From the NCBI RefSeq assembly GCF_017916325.1, contig NC_090155.1:223501-287500 (forward strand): 64,000 nt of DNA. The letters run 5' to 3'. The stretch comes from Leishmania martiniquensis. Its lineage: Eukaryota > Euglenozoa > Kinetoplastea > Trypanosomatida > Trypanosomatidae. The notes under the pieces were generated by a model, which was not told the origin of the DNA, ran no database searches, and saw only the letters and a program-made list of their open reading frames with translations. The number at the start of each line of letters is the position of its first letter. Within the stretch, counting starts at the first letter, position 1. Positions 21,901 through 33,000 of the stretch are shown in pieces. Both the position numbers and the translations under genes were made by a program.

Positions 21901-22829
21901 TAAGCATGGCCGCCGCGCAGCAGCAAGCGCAACAACACGTCCAGCAGCAGGCTCCATACCACGCTCACCAGCAAGCTCAGCAGCAATTACAGCAGCAAGC
22001 CGAAGGGCAGAAAGCTTACCAGCAGCTTATGGATGCGCAGGAAGAAGCTCAGCTGCTGCGCCAGCTCCAGCACCAAGCACAAATGGCCCAGCAGGCGCCC
22101 CTCACTGAGCAGCAGCAGGCGCAACTCCTGGCGCAGGCACAGTTGTTTCTGCAGGCGCGGCGGGCCCAACAAGCTCATACACAGCAGCAGGCTCAGCTAC
22201 AGCTACAGCAAGCACAGCAAGCCCAACAGACGGCACAGCAGCAGCAGGCGATGGCCAGCATGGCCGCCGCTGCCAACCCGCAAGCCTTCAGCCCACGGAG
22301 CGCTGCTCGCACACCAGCCGGTACGCCACCACAGCAAGGCAGCGCCGCCGCGCCGCCAGCGCCCTACTGCGTGGCGCCAGGCTCTACCATGCAGCAGCAG
22401 CAGCCCTCGCACATGCAAGGAATGCAGCAGCCCAACATACCCAATATGTACGCGCAGCCCCAGCCGCATCCACCCGCGCATACGGGAAACTCGTCAGGCA
22501 AGGAAGGCTCGTCGTCAGCGCCAGCGGCAAGTGCAAACAGCACTAACGCGAAGCCAATCAGCAGCGGTGCGAACCCTAGTGCTGCGGGTGCTGCAGCACC
22601 GATCGGTGATCCGGCGACCCCCTCAGGAGCGGCAAATTCGCCTCCGAAGGCGAGCTCTTACACCTTTTCTATGGACGACGACGACGACGCTGCGGTCGCT
22701 CTGGCGGCTGCGACAGCGGCGATGGAGGCCATTCGGGGGCACGGTGGCATCGACCGCGACGACGACGACGATGAGGAAGACGGCAGCCGATTTTTCTCAA
22801 ACGGTCAGTTTTTCTTCCGCACTCAGTAG
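18909..22829 (+). CDS. Large predicted N-myristoylated protein, paralogue A of a three-member family, Gln-rich C-terminus
   Basis: A 1306-aa protein of unknown function. It starts MGGYPSHD, with Gly2 and Ser6 as in N-myristoyltransferase substrates. Residues 27-41 (TEVCLIPLLRRHFND) match the start of the two downstream family members. RPVPCA is at 227-232. GRRLRCVGYLSCF (about 301-313) and KYMHLLEPVVFLASIMF (about 362-378) follow, corresponding to family blocks. An acidic stretch (about 515-535) and a basic cluster (RRTRRSRRRQRKQK, about 588-601) lie before the IAETAAYETVKNSF block (about 648-661). From about 895 to 1150 it is Gln/Met/Pro/Ala-rich, prion-like, with many Q runs. Near the end are two Asp runs (about 1253 and 1283). 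There is no transmembrane segment and no known domain that I can name. It is the most divergent of the three. RNP-granule or scaffold roles are possible but are inference from composition only. Confidence 0.92.
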   Translation: MGGYPSHDAPNFLFATAAQHPNNGGTTEVCLIPLLRRHFNDSNRKLKDAVAQLCFNGPPNTTALALQAMQNGISSHCATPDISPQTSLPNASDSSPGVIPPTGPPLPPSGLNAALVSGMNFDASVELKRKAVHAYKAMDQLLNEIEASFFTTTRVVFDSAAQAEAKVREKRASSAKGVDKLQSPNGGPATERAVKEDVTASRTVGNPTRPLMSSQQSMTPPPPPVLRPVPCAVCIIEPDTSGRRGSSGQQGAASPGSVQNNSTLKALNVPTPTAGPSSLPMTTSSSGAGNTQPTPEWVTVQGRRLRCVGYLSCFSKPRSVDDETRELYGPESKPPLHVLRVGECGAKGLDVSFELIFENESKYMHLLEPVVFLASIMFRSQYLTSSMLQRPVHSPEVENAYYAHLQLLNIHVMLSNERVHELKVLQEQLPLMEYVEEMGLGERHLAASAGGETASCGGCAVSLDTTLTVGEISADAMAVTLTDSGVSTKADGGALMDTAISDGGEVAKPRRHPRDDDSEDREHSEDDEDGQKSRELGAGAEAASPEKTAKKAGCGENEEDAAESARNTMDDSEKDPKPSSVPASATSRRTRRSRRRQRKQKTAEPQDEIYRKTHCAMPSISLYELSSGERGIEAVFDGGLLARMMKLIAETAAYETVKNSFIRCDMGPLMKERRHFNQSRREALQEEGSLEREEERVMGSTIVAAALRRWVKEGLAAEDDKLKKAQAAAAEQAQQAAAAQSLPSPQATQMMHTLPTMHANVAQAGSTNSMTGSATPTSAGNSILAAQAAAMGQPSTMRCIGMVPANQSPAASGVGTAATAGAPMLVYVPGVGYVQMPGTSRVMPAPAAPTQTGHPAYVIDPATGQPMILATQATSAGPTNSSGTSQQPTQMMAFPPMMHMYSVQQQPQQQQQQMMGAAPQYFTPQAAPQPLQQQQQYQYMVGPGGQLLMVPVVSAPTPQSPQSQQQQQYMMATMPPPQAPPMQAQQIYVNPYMMSGMISMAAAQQQAQQHVQQQAPYHAHQQAQQQLQQQAEGQKAYQQLMDAQEEAQLLRQLQHQAQMAQQAPLTEQQQAQLLAQAQLFLQARRAQQAHTQQQAQLQLQQAQQAQQTAQQQQAMASMAAAANPQAFSPRSAARTPAGTPPQQGSAAAPPAPYCVAPGSTMQQQQPSHMQGMQQPNIPNMYAQPQPHPPAHTGNSSGKEGSSSAPAASANSTNAKPISSGANPSAAGAAAPIGDPATPSGAANSPPKASSYTFSMDDDDDAAVALAAATAAMEAIRGHGGIDRDDDDDEEDGSRFFSNGQFFFRTQ
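21600..22345 (+). repeat. CAG/CAA-rich tract encoding the Gln-rich region of paralogue A
   Basis: Dense CAG and CAA codons encode a stretch of about 250 residues dominated by Gln, with Met, Pro and Ala. It is coding, not a microsatellite insertion: CAG and CAA are mixed and interrupted throughout. Confidence 0.85.
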
Positions 22830-24353
22830 AGAGGTGCGAAGGGCGAAGCAGTGGCGGCCACTCGCCAACGGAGCCGAAGAAAGCAAAAATCTGTGAAGCG
22901 TTCGCTGCTCTTTCCCGTAGCCCACAGCGCCCCCCACGAGCGTGTGAAGGAGGAAAGACTGCCACACGCCCTTCGAGGCCTCCTCTGCTCGTAGGCGGGC
23001 GGTCGAACGCAGTACTGTACACTGGCATATCTAGAAGAGGTGCACAGCATGCGCGCGCGTGCGCGCTCTCTTTCCCTCCCTTCCTCCCTCTTTCTCTTGG
23101 GTGGCGAGAAGGGGGGCTCTCTCTCTGCTTCGCCGCCGTGCCGCTGTTTGTGTGTCGCCCTCTCTCTCCCCGCCCTACCCCTCTCCTCCTCCCTCTTCCC
23201 CTGTCTCCTCTTTTATTCTTTTTCTTCTGAGTGTTTCCCCTCTTAGTGCTCTTTGCTTGTTTGGTATGGTGGATTGGTGTTTTTTTATTATTATTATTCG
23301 CGCGTGTGTGTATGTGTGTCTTTCGGCTTGTTCGATTCCTTTTTCGGTTTGCTCTGCCCATTACGCCTCCCTTCTCTTTGTTTTTTCTCTTTTCCCCCTT
23401 CCACTGTGGTTTGTGTTGGTGCTCTTGTCGAGCCGCTGCCTTCGTTCCTCTTGCCGCTTTGTCTCTGCCTATGTCTCTGCCTGTGTGAAGAGGAGGGAGG
23501 GCTCTTTTTCTAAGCCAGACAAGACAGAAGATAGAAATGTGCGGTCGAGGAGAAAAGGGATCTGATAAACCTCACTCACACCCCACCCCACCACAAAAAC
23601 TGGCGTATATAGACATATGTGTATATGAATATGTACGCGTGTGCCGCAATACCTTCTGTGAAGGGAAGCACCGGCGTGTGAGGAAGGGTACAAGTGCAAA
23701 TAAACAAACAGAAGAGGAAGAAAAAAAAATAGGTGTGGGGAGCTCAAGCGGATTGGCGTGTGGTGCACTGTCCTCCCTGGCGCCGATACCCGATCGACAC
23801 GTCTCGTACACTGATGGTCCCCTTGAGTCCTGAGGGTCGTGAGAGGAAGGGTCTCTCGCCATATTCTAGCGCTTCTGCTTGCATGTCATCGTGAAGTGAC
23901 GACTCTAGCTAGGAACGGTGTAACGAAGGCGCCACAAATATATTGTTCGATAGACAGGCAGGGGATGTCAGGAGGTGGGTGAGGAGGAAACTGTCGTGAC
24001 GGGTGGGCCAGCGCCTGTCAAGCCGAAAGGGTCAGATGGAACAGGAGGGCAGGGCACGCCGTGCAGCCTGCGGGCGCTCGCCGAGGCCGCTCCTTAGATC
24101 CCTCTTCCCCTGCAAAGTTTAGGGGCATTTTCTTTTTTCTTTTCGCCAAGGGAGCACAGTGCATTCAGCTCTTCGGCAAGTGAATTCGGCGGCGATGAAA
24201 TGCAGCGGTACAATGCGGAAAGGAATTCTTCCGCACGAGAGGTTCGAAGACGATGGTGCCACCGTGAGGGAGAGGGGAAGTCATCTATGCAGCATACGCG
24301 ACACAGAAGCAACAGTTGGATCCCCCAGCAGGTGCACATGCGTCTATACACGA

Positions 24354-24368
24354 ATATATATATATATG
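24354..24368. repeat. (TA)n microsatellite
   Basis: An uninterrupted TA run within a moderately GC-rich non-coding stretch. Confidence 0.9.
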
Positions 24369-25714
24369 AGCAGATTTCCTTCTCACGTGCTCGACCAGGT
24401 GCCACACGAGCGCGATGAAATCAGTATTGGCAGTGGAGAGAACGTGAGAAAGAGACCGAAAGCACACCCCGCATGCCGGCGTGCGATCTGTTCTGCGGGT
24501 GCGTGTAAGTTTTCTCACTCGTTTTGTGTCGCTCTCATGCTGCCTCTTTCTTTTTTCTTGTCCTGTGGACAACTCCTCTTAACCTTTTTTTTGGGACGCC
24601 CGGCTCCTCTGACGATTTGTATGAGATGCTGATGCTGTGCTGTGGACCTTTAGCTCCTGCCTTCCCCGTTCGATGTGTAAAACTTCCTTGTGCTCTCATG
24701 ATGCCTGCCGTTTCTACGGATTGGGATCGGGGACGAAGGAATCCATGAGACGTGACGTTGCGTCACAGATGCTCTGTCTATCGGGTGCGAATCAGCGGAG
24801 GAAAACGTAATCAACACTCAGCTGGGCCACGTCCTTTTCTTTTTCTTTTTTTGTTTGTTGATTTGCCTTCACTGGTCAACGGAGTTGGCCGGTTCCCTCG
24901 GACGGGCACACAGAGAGAGGCCCATATGTGCCTGCCGGCTTCCTTTTTTCTTTTTGCCCTTTCGCCTTCGTTTTCTTCTCTACCCCCTCTGCCCCACCTA
25001 CCATATAGAGGGTAGGCACGAAAAGGATGCGTGAAGATCGCTACGAGGAGGAAGAGAAACCGACAACGGATGGGGGTGATGCGAGGTCGCAGAGCGCGCA
25101 GGGCTGCGTCTGTGGGGCTCGGCAGACACGAATGCATGGGATTATCCCCACGAGCGTGCGCGTGTGCCTACACTGCTGAATGCGCACGGCACACTATGCC
25201 TCCGCCTCGGCACCCACTATTCATCCTCGCCGCCTCCATCAACAGGCGGCCTGACCCCTCTCCCCGGACTCTCATTGCTGGGCACAGCAGCCCCTGTATG
25301 GTTGTGCGTGTGTGTGTGTGTCACTGCGTCACCGCCTTGTTGCTTCCCTGTTCGACGCGAGAAGCACGTGGATCGCCACTCCAGACAGTCTCTATCCCAG
25401 CCTCCATACACATCTTCATCGCTTAAATCATTCCACTGTTTCGGCTTTTGCTGTACACTTTTTATCGCTGGTGTTGTTCGTTCTTTCGCTCACTTTTTTT
25501 TTGTTCTGTCTGTTTCACGAGCGCTTCTCCTCTCACGTGCTTTCTTCTATGCATACTCTGTCGAGCTCCCGCCCTGTGCACAGGGGCTCCAACGTGCATG
25601 TTTTTTTTTCAGTGTGTGTGTCTGTATGCGTGTGTGTCTTGGCATTTTGCTCGTGATGCCTCGGTGCCCACGGGGACGATGGCGACGGCATGCCTTTCAC
25701 CACACAGGCACCCA

Positions 25715-25737
25715 ATATATATATATATATATATATT
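25715..25737. repeat. (TA)n microsatellite
   Basis: One of the longest uninterrupted TA runs in the window (about 11 units). Confidence 0.9.
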
Positions 25738-27000
25738 ACATCTCCTACCATCACACTTCGATGTACGTTGGACTCCTCCCTCTCTTCCCCTCCACTTCCA
25801 CTATCGCTCACCCACGTCTCGCCACCTTTGCCATCGCTTCTCTTCTGCAACCTGCCCCGCCCGCCAACACGGCGGCTGCTGCCCACCCCGGCTCCCTTCC
25901 CTCCCGCCCTCACGTGCCGGCTCTTCAGCCAGCCACTGTGTTCCTGCAGAGAAGATGAGAACAGCAAGGCGAGTGTTCCCTGTCGGAGCACTCGCAGCGC
26001 ACAAAGACGCGCGCGCAAGCCAACACGCAGAAGCCGGGGGAACTCATGCTATGGCCACACTGTCCAGGGTGCCTGTGCTTCCTTCGGCCTATCAGCCCCC
26101 CCAGCCCTTCTTTGCGCTTTTTTATCCTATCCCTGGCTGCGCTTGCCTAGCTATAAACGTGGATAGGGGATGCAAGCAAAAAAGTGCTTTTGTGTGCATA
26201 GACGGGGCAGAGTACGGAGGGGAAGGGCAATGGTGGAGGTAGGGCTCTGAGGTATAGAGGGGAACATCCGCACATGTATGTGTGACGCCAGAATGGAAAC
26301 CGGGAAAAGGAAACAGAGACTGAATGAAGATGAACAAGAACCGTAGCAGTGCACATCCGTCGAACGCTTCCATGCGCGGTTGCTCCTTTCTTGAGGCATC
26401 ACAGAGAAAGCACAGAGAAGCACACGCGACAAGCCGCCGTTGCAGCAGCAGCAGCAGGTGAAGAGGACCAGGATGCCGCCTTGGCTCTGTTTGTCTCCCT
26501 CTGCTCCTCCTGGTTCGGCTCCCCTCTCCTTTTTTTTCGTTTTATGTTTTCGACCTGATTAGCTTCTCGTATTTTTCTTGTTCGTTCACCGTGAACGATT
26601 CGCCTTTCTGGTGCTGTTGCTTTCTTTTTTGCGCTGTGGTGTTTTCGCTCGTCATTGAGCTCCTTCGTCGCCACCCATCGCCCGCTGTCTGTTTCGGAAC
26701 GTTTTACTGCTGTTGGATGCGACAGGCCCCGTCGGGTGTGCTTTGTGCTCGGAGGGCAGCTGCAGGCTTGGGTGCGTGAGCGAGCTTTCTCCGCTCGGCT
26801 CATCTGGCACACACACATACAAGCACAGCAACCAAGAACCGAAAAAAAAAGATAGTGTACTGCCTGGGCGCTAAGAGCAGCGTTCTTTTGTTTTTTTCCT
26901 TTGCTTGCCTGTTTGCATGCTGCTGCTGATCCTAATGTTGTGGCAGTGGTCATCATTGTTCTCTGCTCCTCGTAGGGTCACTGCTCTCTTTCCTATCCGC

Positions 27001-30000
27001 TTCTGTTGTGCTTTTTTTTTGGCTCCCCCTTTTCGCTTTCGTTAGGACGTTGTGTTTTCTTGGTTGTTCCGCTCTCTCTCTATATATATAGCAGACGCAT
27101 GCTCGTCTCCATTGCTTTCTCTCTCCCTCTCCGTCTTGTTTTATCTTTTCCGTTGCTGTTTTCACCTCCACCCTTAAAGGGCCGTTCCCTCTTCACGTCC
27201 GCGTCGCTGCAGATATCTCTCTCTCGATTCCTGTATCGTTTCTGGGGCCGATCTCCCCATCTGCGGCCCAGTACGCGTAGGATCACCCCAACACCGAAAG
27301 TGGTCTCTCTACGGCTGGCTGGCTGAGTGGCCTCTCTGCCACGCGCCTGCTCCCCTTTAACCCTCTGTCTCGATCAGTGGGCGCATGTAAGCTGGGAGAA
27401 AAAAAAACGTGATCTTTTAACCGGCGATTCTGTTTTTTTTTTGTTGTTGTTGCCGGCGTGTGTGAGTCCTGTTGGAACTCGGGTGGTGAGCCGTATGAAG
27501 TGCAATGGGGAGGGAGGGCGTCTCGATTAACGGCGCCATGGCTCTCTCTACCATGCGCGTGTCTTCCTACTCTGCTTTAGCTGCTCTGCTTCCAACGGCT
27601 CCCTGCCCCACATCTCCGTCCCCCTCTCCCCTTCTCAGGCCTTTTTTTACTTCTTGTCTTTCCCATCTCACCGCTTTATCGGCGTCGCACTCCTCACACT
27701 CTCTTCTCGCATGTGTCACGTTGGCTGTCTCGGCGCCTTCATGTCCTTCCGCATTCAAGTTTCCCTTCTGCCCCCCTCCTCCACACACACATCACACCAC
27801 ACCACACCCTCTCTCCTACACGCGTGTTTGGATGAGAGCTGCAGCCTGTGCAGGGGAATGGAGCGGAAGACGGGCGTAGAGGGGATGGGGGGGTTGAATG
27901 GGCGAAGACGGTCATGGCTCTACTTTCTGCGTCACCTGCCTTTTCCCAGCACCCTCGGTCTCCTCCTCCACCCTCCGCCTTCCCCCTTTTTTCTGTTCTT
28001 CCTTTCCTCTTCCACTATGAATGACCTCTTGTTTCTCGTCACTTTCCCCCCCCCCACTCCCACTCCCCTCTCTCCTCAGAATCCAATCCTCTTTTCCCTT
28101 TGTTTCTTGCTGACAACGTTTCTCCTCTTTCTCTAGACGCCCTTCTCCGTTGCTGCGCTGTTGTCTCATTCCGCTGTTTTTTTTTTGCTCTCCGGATCCT
28201 CTTTGCCTTTTCCTGACCTTTTCACTTCTCGTCAGTTGCTTATTTGTTGGGAAAAGGTGTACGTGAGTCTCTTTCCTCGCTCACTCCCGTCGCCATCGTG
28301 CACTTCCCGTGTGTCTCGTTTTCTTCCTTTCCGTTTTGTATGTGTGTGTGTGTGTGTTGGCTGTTGTCGGGTCTAATACCTGCCGTTGACCTGCTCATGT
28401 GAGAGTGTGGGTGTTTGAGAGAGTTGCAATGATATCTGAGCGGGCTATGAATAACATGAACACTTGTGCGTGTGGACGCGGGCGTGGTAGCGAAGAGAAG
28501 CGTGGCACGCAGAGTGCCATCATCGCTCTCTGCCCCGCATATGGGCTGCGGCGCATGGGCGAAGAGCTTGGGGCGGAGGGACATAGGCAGTTGAAGTTCC
28601 ATCGAGAAGCCGATCTTGCTGGCGCGGTGGACTCTTCGGCTGCCCTTTCGTTCTCCTTCTCCCGTCTCTCTAACCTCTCCTTCCTCTGGCGCAATTTTTT
28701 TTGCGGTGGTGTCCTCTAGCCGACTCATACAGGGAGCGGCCAGCGCTCAGCCACACACGCACACGCCTTTCGTGCGCGCGTCTCCTTCCTCCCCTCTCCT
28801 CTTCCGTTTCGTCACTCCTCTGGAGTGAGTGAAGCTGGCGCCTGTCACCAGGCGAAGCAGCTGTTCAACATCTTCCCCAGACGACCACCAAACCTCTCAT
28901 CTCTCTCTCCCCCTGCTCCTCCCCCTTCCCCCCTCCCTACACACACACATACACATACACATGGAGAGAAGAAATCATTATAATAAAAGAGAGGGAAAAA
29001 GAAGACGAGAGCGGCGCCTCATGCTCGCCCGTTTTTCTGCCTAGTCGCCTCCTCCTCCACCGCAGCGGCACAAGTACGGGAAGGACGAAGACCACAAACG
29101 GAACGTACGCACACGCACACACACACACACAGAGGGAGAGGGGGGAGAACGAAAGTTTTTTCTCCCTCTCTCCTCCCTTACTCTTTGTAGATATTCATAG
29201 CCCGCCCCACCCTCTCTCTTCCCTCTGCTCTCTCCGGTCGCGCTCGCCGCTCCGCATCTGCTCTCGCGTTTCAGGTAAAAGCAATACGCTTCTCTCGGAC
29301 TGTGCGCGTGTGTGTATATGTGTATACGTGTGTGCCGCTGTGGCCCAGTGGTCGATTGATGTGGCACGCCCCCCTTTTCTTCTCTTTGTTTCCCCCCTCC
29401 CCTCCCCTTTAACGGTGCGAATGTGCGCACAGACGTGTGCCCCCTTGTATGTCTCTGCGCCCCCTGTGCGGGCAAACGTCGGCGAGAGCTAACCAATGCT
29501 AACGTCTACACATCCGCAGGCGTACAAGGTGTGCAACTCGAGGCGATAAGAGGGGAATCACACTCGTACGTCTGTGTACGTGTGTGCGTCTTTTTTGGGG
29601 GAGGGGAGCTGTGTGATTGCCGTGCTTTAATGCCTTTGAATGAAAGGGAGGGAAGGAGGGGGACCGAAGATAAGGGAAGCAGAGAGAAAAGTGTGATGAG
29701 GAGGAGCAGGCCCTAAACATACTGTGCGGCGGCTGTACCGCGTTGCTTCGCACTCGCTTGTAGTGCACCAGGGACGCCATGAGCCTCCCGCTCCCCCACT
29801 CCGGCGCTCATCCTCCCTGCTATGGCGCCTAGGGCACACGCGTCATGGCGGGAAGGACAGGTGCCGCAGGTGAGCATGACGTGCTCCGCGCAGAACTCAC
29901 TCGCTCTCCTCTTCCCCTTCGGCTCCGCCTTTTTCATCGTCCCAACGTATTGTTCTCGTCGACGTTTTTGTTGCCTTCTGTCCTCCGCGCGTCTCATCGC

Positions 30001-33000
30001 CTTCGCTCTTTGTTGTTTATATTTTTTGTTTTTGTTTTCTGAGGCGGTGGGCTGCGAGGCCGCGGCAGCCCGGCAACGTCTCTTTGGTGAGGATGGACGG
30101 AAAGGGGAGGACAACGCAGCGAACAAAAAGAGTCAGAATCAAAGCAAAAAACGGGGTAAAGCGCATCATCATCGTTCTGGCCCTATGACTCACTCCGTCG
30201 GCGATGCGTCTACGCCGGCAACTGGCGCCCTTACTCTCCCTCCCCTCTTTCATCCTCCTCCTCCACTCCTCTTCGTGATGCGCTGGAAGAGAGGCAGTAT
30301 GGGAGTGAGGCATGAGGATGAAGCCATGATCGCTTGTGAGAGAGGCAGTAAGGGGAGAAGGCAGGAACGTGGCGCGCCGTTGCTCTCCGACCGGTTTTTC
30401 GCCCCGCCCCCGGAGAGGCCCTTTACAGTGCACGGATTCCATTCGATTCCCTCTCCGTTTCCATCTCCCTCGCCCGCCCCGGCGGCTCTACACCACCACC
30501 ACCCCTCTCCTGGGACCGAGCACGTCGAGCTCACCACCACCATCCTCCGACTATCCCCTTCCCTCGGCCTCTCACGCAGACACGCAAATATATACATGTA
30601 TATATATATATATATGCGCTGATATAGTTGGATAACGTACGACAGAATCTGTGCCATTCTTCTACACTTCTCTTCATCCACAGAGGCCCATAAGCAAACC
30701 AAAGCCGCCACGACAGCTCCCACACTCCCTCTCTCTCTCTGGCACACACTTACCAACACAGACGCGCGCACTCCCTCCTCACCTTTTCCCTCTCTCTCCT
30801 GTTCTGTTCTGCCCCTCATCGTGATCACGTGGCGGACGAGGCTCTGCCGCCTTCTTTTCTTTTCCATCCCTTTTTTTGTTTGTTTGTTTGTGTGTGTTTA
30901 CCGGTTTCCCAAGCAGTCATCGCTCACTCTCTGCGCGCGTGTTTCTCCTTTTTGTTTTGTTTCGCGTTAAGATCGCCCCCGCCTCCTCTCCTCTCTTTGG
31001 CAAACGAAACGAAAAGACGACCACAGAAAAGAATACAAACAGACGCGAAGCGCTAAAAAAAAAGAAAAAAAAGAGGCGCGCGTACAGCAAAGAACGCGCA
31101 CTTCGTCGCCTCCTGTCTCTTCCTCCTCCTCCTCTTCGTTACTCTGACTTTCCTCGTTCGCTGTTGTCACCGTTGGCGTGTGGGCTACGACGCCTGTTGA
31201 TCGATTCGCCCTCATTCCGCTGAGATTCGCACGCCTTTCGTCAGTTCCTTTTTTTTTCCTTTACCGCCTCACACCAGCAGGCACAGAAAAAGAGAAGTCG
31301 CTGAAGCGCAGCCTACCTCACTCAGGAACAGCAACAAAAGGAAAAGTCAGCGTTTCCCTCTCTCCTCTTATATTTTTTTGCCTTCCGCTCACGTGTACGT
31401 GTGTGCTTGTGGTATTGTTCTTCATATAATTTTTTTGTGTATGTGACGTGTCGCTCTGCAAAAGCCCGTCGTATTTGCTCGTGTGGCATCGCAGGCCATC
31501 CGTTTTTCTGGGCAAGGGAGAAAGAGAAGGGATAAACCGATATTCCCCGTCCTTTCATTCGGTCAGGCGGCCTGCCTGCCTCTTCTCCATTCCTCTATTC
31601 ATTCCTTTCCCACCCTCGTCCCTCGACAACACCCGCACACACCTCCTCTTTCCAGTTGCACACAGCCCTGCCCTTTGGTTCTCCACCTTCCCTCTCTCTC
31701 TCACACACACACAGTCGCGCATTCCAAAAAAAAATATCACGCGAACAGAAAAAGGGGCAGCCGCTACGGCACTGTCAAGGCCATCGCTCCGCAGAAGCAA
31801 AGAACTGCCGCATCAGCAGCCCTCTTCTCTCTGTTGCCCTCCTGTGTGTTTCGCTCTCTGTTTTTCTTTTCCGATTTAGTAGTCTGCCCCCTCTTTCCTT
31901 CCACTACGACGCCCTCTCCCCATCCCACCCACATACACGCACGGCAGCGTCGAACGCGAAGGAGACAAAGCGGGCTTTGCAGGACAAGCAGGCCATCCGA
32001 CCAGACGTGCCTCGGTCCGCCGACCACCTCGCAGAGAGGCGCTGCCCACTCCTCGCCTGATACTGCGGAGTTCGCAGCAGGTTGCTGAGGCCGGCGCCCT
32101 CTCCCCTGATTTTTTTCTGTCATCTTCGCTTCGGCTCCCACATCACCATCTTCGTTGTTCGCCTGGCTCATTTGGGTGCAAGCTGGCGTTACTTCACTGG
32201 TGCTCACGTGGCGCTGTACCTCTGGCCCGTTGAGTGTGCACCCAACGCTGCTGCAGTTTCTTTTACTTCCTTTTCTGGTTGGCTGCTCTTGTTGAGGCGC
32301 ACTATTTTGCCCTCGTCCTTGAGCGATCGCAACAGCCCGCCCCCCGCTTCCCGCTTCTGCTGTGAGAGAGGGTGGCGTACGCGTTCGCAACTGCACATTG
32401 ACGCGAACAACAAAAAAGAAGAGGTGCAGCACTATTCCCACAAGACGCGCACCCGAGGCCTTCTCGCCGCCGCAACAGCAACTGGAGGGTCGCAGCCGCG
32501 TACGCACACGCGCTCGCCTTCTTCCTTTTTCGCTGTTGATCTCTGCACAGCCTCACACAGGGCTTCCCCATCACGCACCCTTCGACCTCTCCTGCCTTAC
32601 AACTTGCTGTTGTTTCTCCTCGGGAGAAGTTGTCGCCGCCTCTCTTTCCTGTGCCCCTCCGCCCCGACCGGATTCCAGGGGAAGCTCAGAAGGCCGAGAG
32701 CAAACGCACACACGCGCGGCTCAAAGCCGCCTCCTGAGTAGGAGCGAAAAGAAACGACCTTCCCCGTTCGCTCCAGTAAAGCAGCGGAAAAGGTGGCGGG
32801 CAAACACACAGCGGTAGGAAATCATCGGACGTCCTTCGTGTCTTTGTGTGTGTGTGTGTGTGTCAGCGTGTGAGAGAGAGCTTAACGTCGTCTGGTGCAT
32901 CCCTTTCTCTTCTGCCGCTTGTTCTTCACTCTCACTCTGCCCTCCCTCCCCCTCCTCTCTCTCTTTCTCGGGGACAGCAATCTTCTCTTGCTCTCCAGAA
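27001..33000. other. 16.9-kb non-coding region, middle part
   Basis: No gene is supported. It is C/T-rich with purine-rich patches. (TA)n occurs at 27080-27090 and 30599-30615, and (GT)n at 28341-28357 and 32845-32863. A frame of 266 codons (29822-30622) begins at a non-ATG codon and ends inside the TA block. Another of 247 codons on the minus strand at 31.76-32.51 kb has no recognisable content. Neither is accepted. Confidence 0.6.
30588..30615. repeat. (TA)n microsatellite block
   Basis: TA runs interrupted by a CATG. It forms the end of a spurious open frame. Confidence 0.9.

Larger units (their letters stand above)
22830..27000. other. 16.9-kb non-coding region, first part
   Basis: No gene is supported. 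It probably includes the 3'UTR of paralogue A. After 23.0 kb it is C/T-rich. The stretch 23.76-24.12 kb is more balanced in composition but has no long open frame. (TA)n blocks occur at 24354-24368 and 25715-25737. Open frames of 150-260 codons at 25.2-26.2 kb run through the TA block (IYIYIYI) and are rejected. Confidence 0.6.

Noticed and set aside
23320..23345. GTTCGATTCC resembling a tRNA B box
   Set aside because: The flanking bases cannot form the T stem and there is no A box or acceptor stem around it.
24238..24256. GGTTCGAAG resembling a tRNA T loop
   Set aside because: The loop is not closed by a paired stem and no cloverleaf can be drawn.
25164..26242. Two overlapping 264-codon frames on the + strand
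   Set aside because: Both read through the TA block as alternating Ile-Tyr and are otherwise Cys/Ser/Leu-rich translations of C/T-rich DNA.
29822..30622. 266-codon open frame on the + strand
   Set aside because: It begins at a non-ATG codon, has no family resemblance, and runs into a (TA)n microsatellite at its end.
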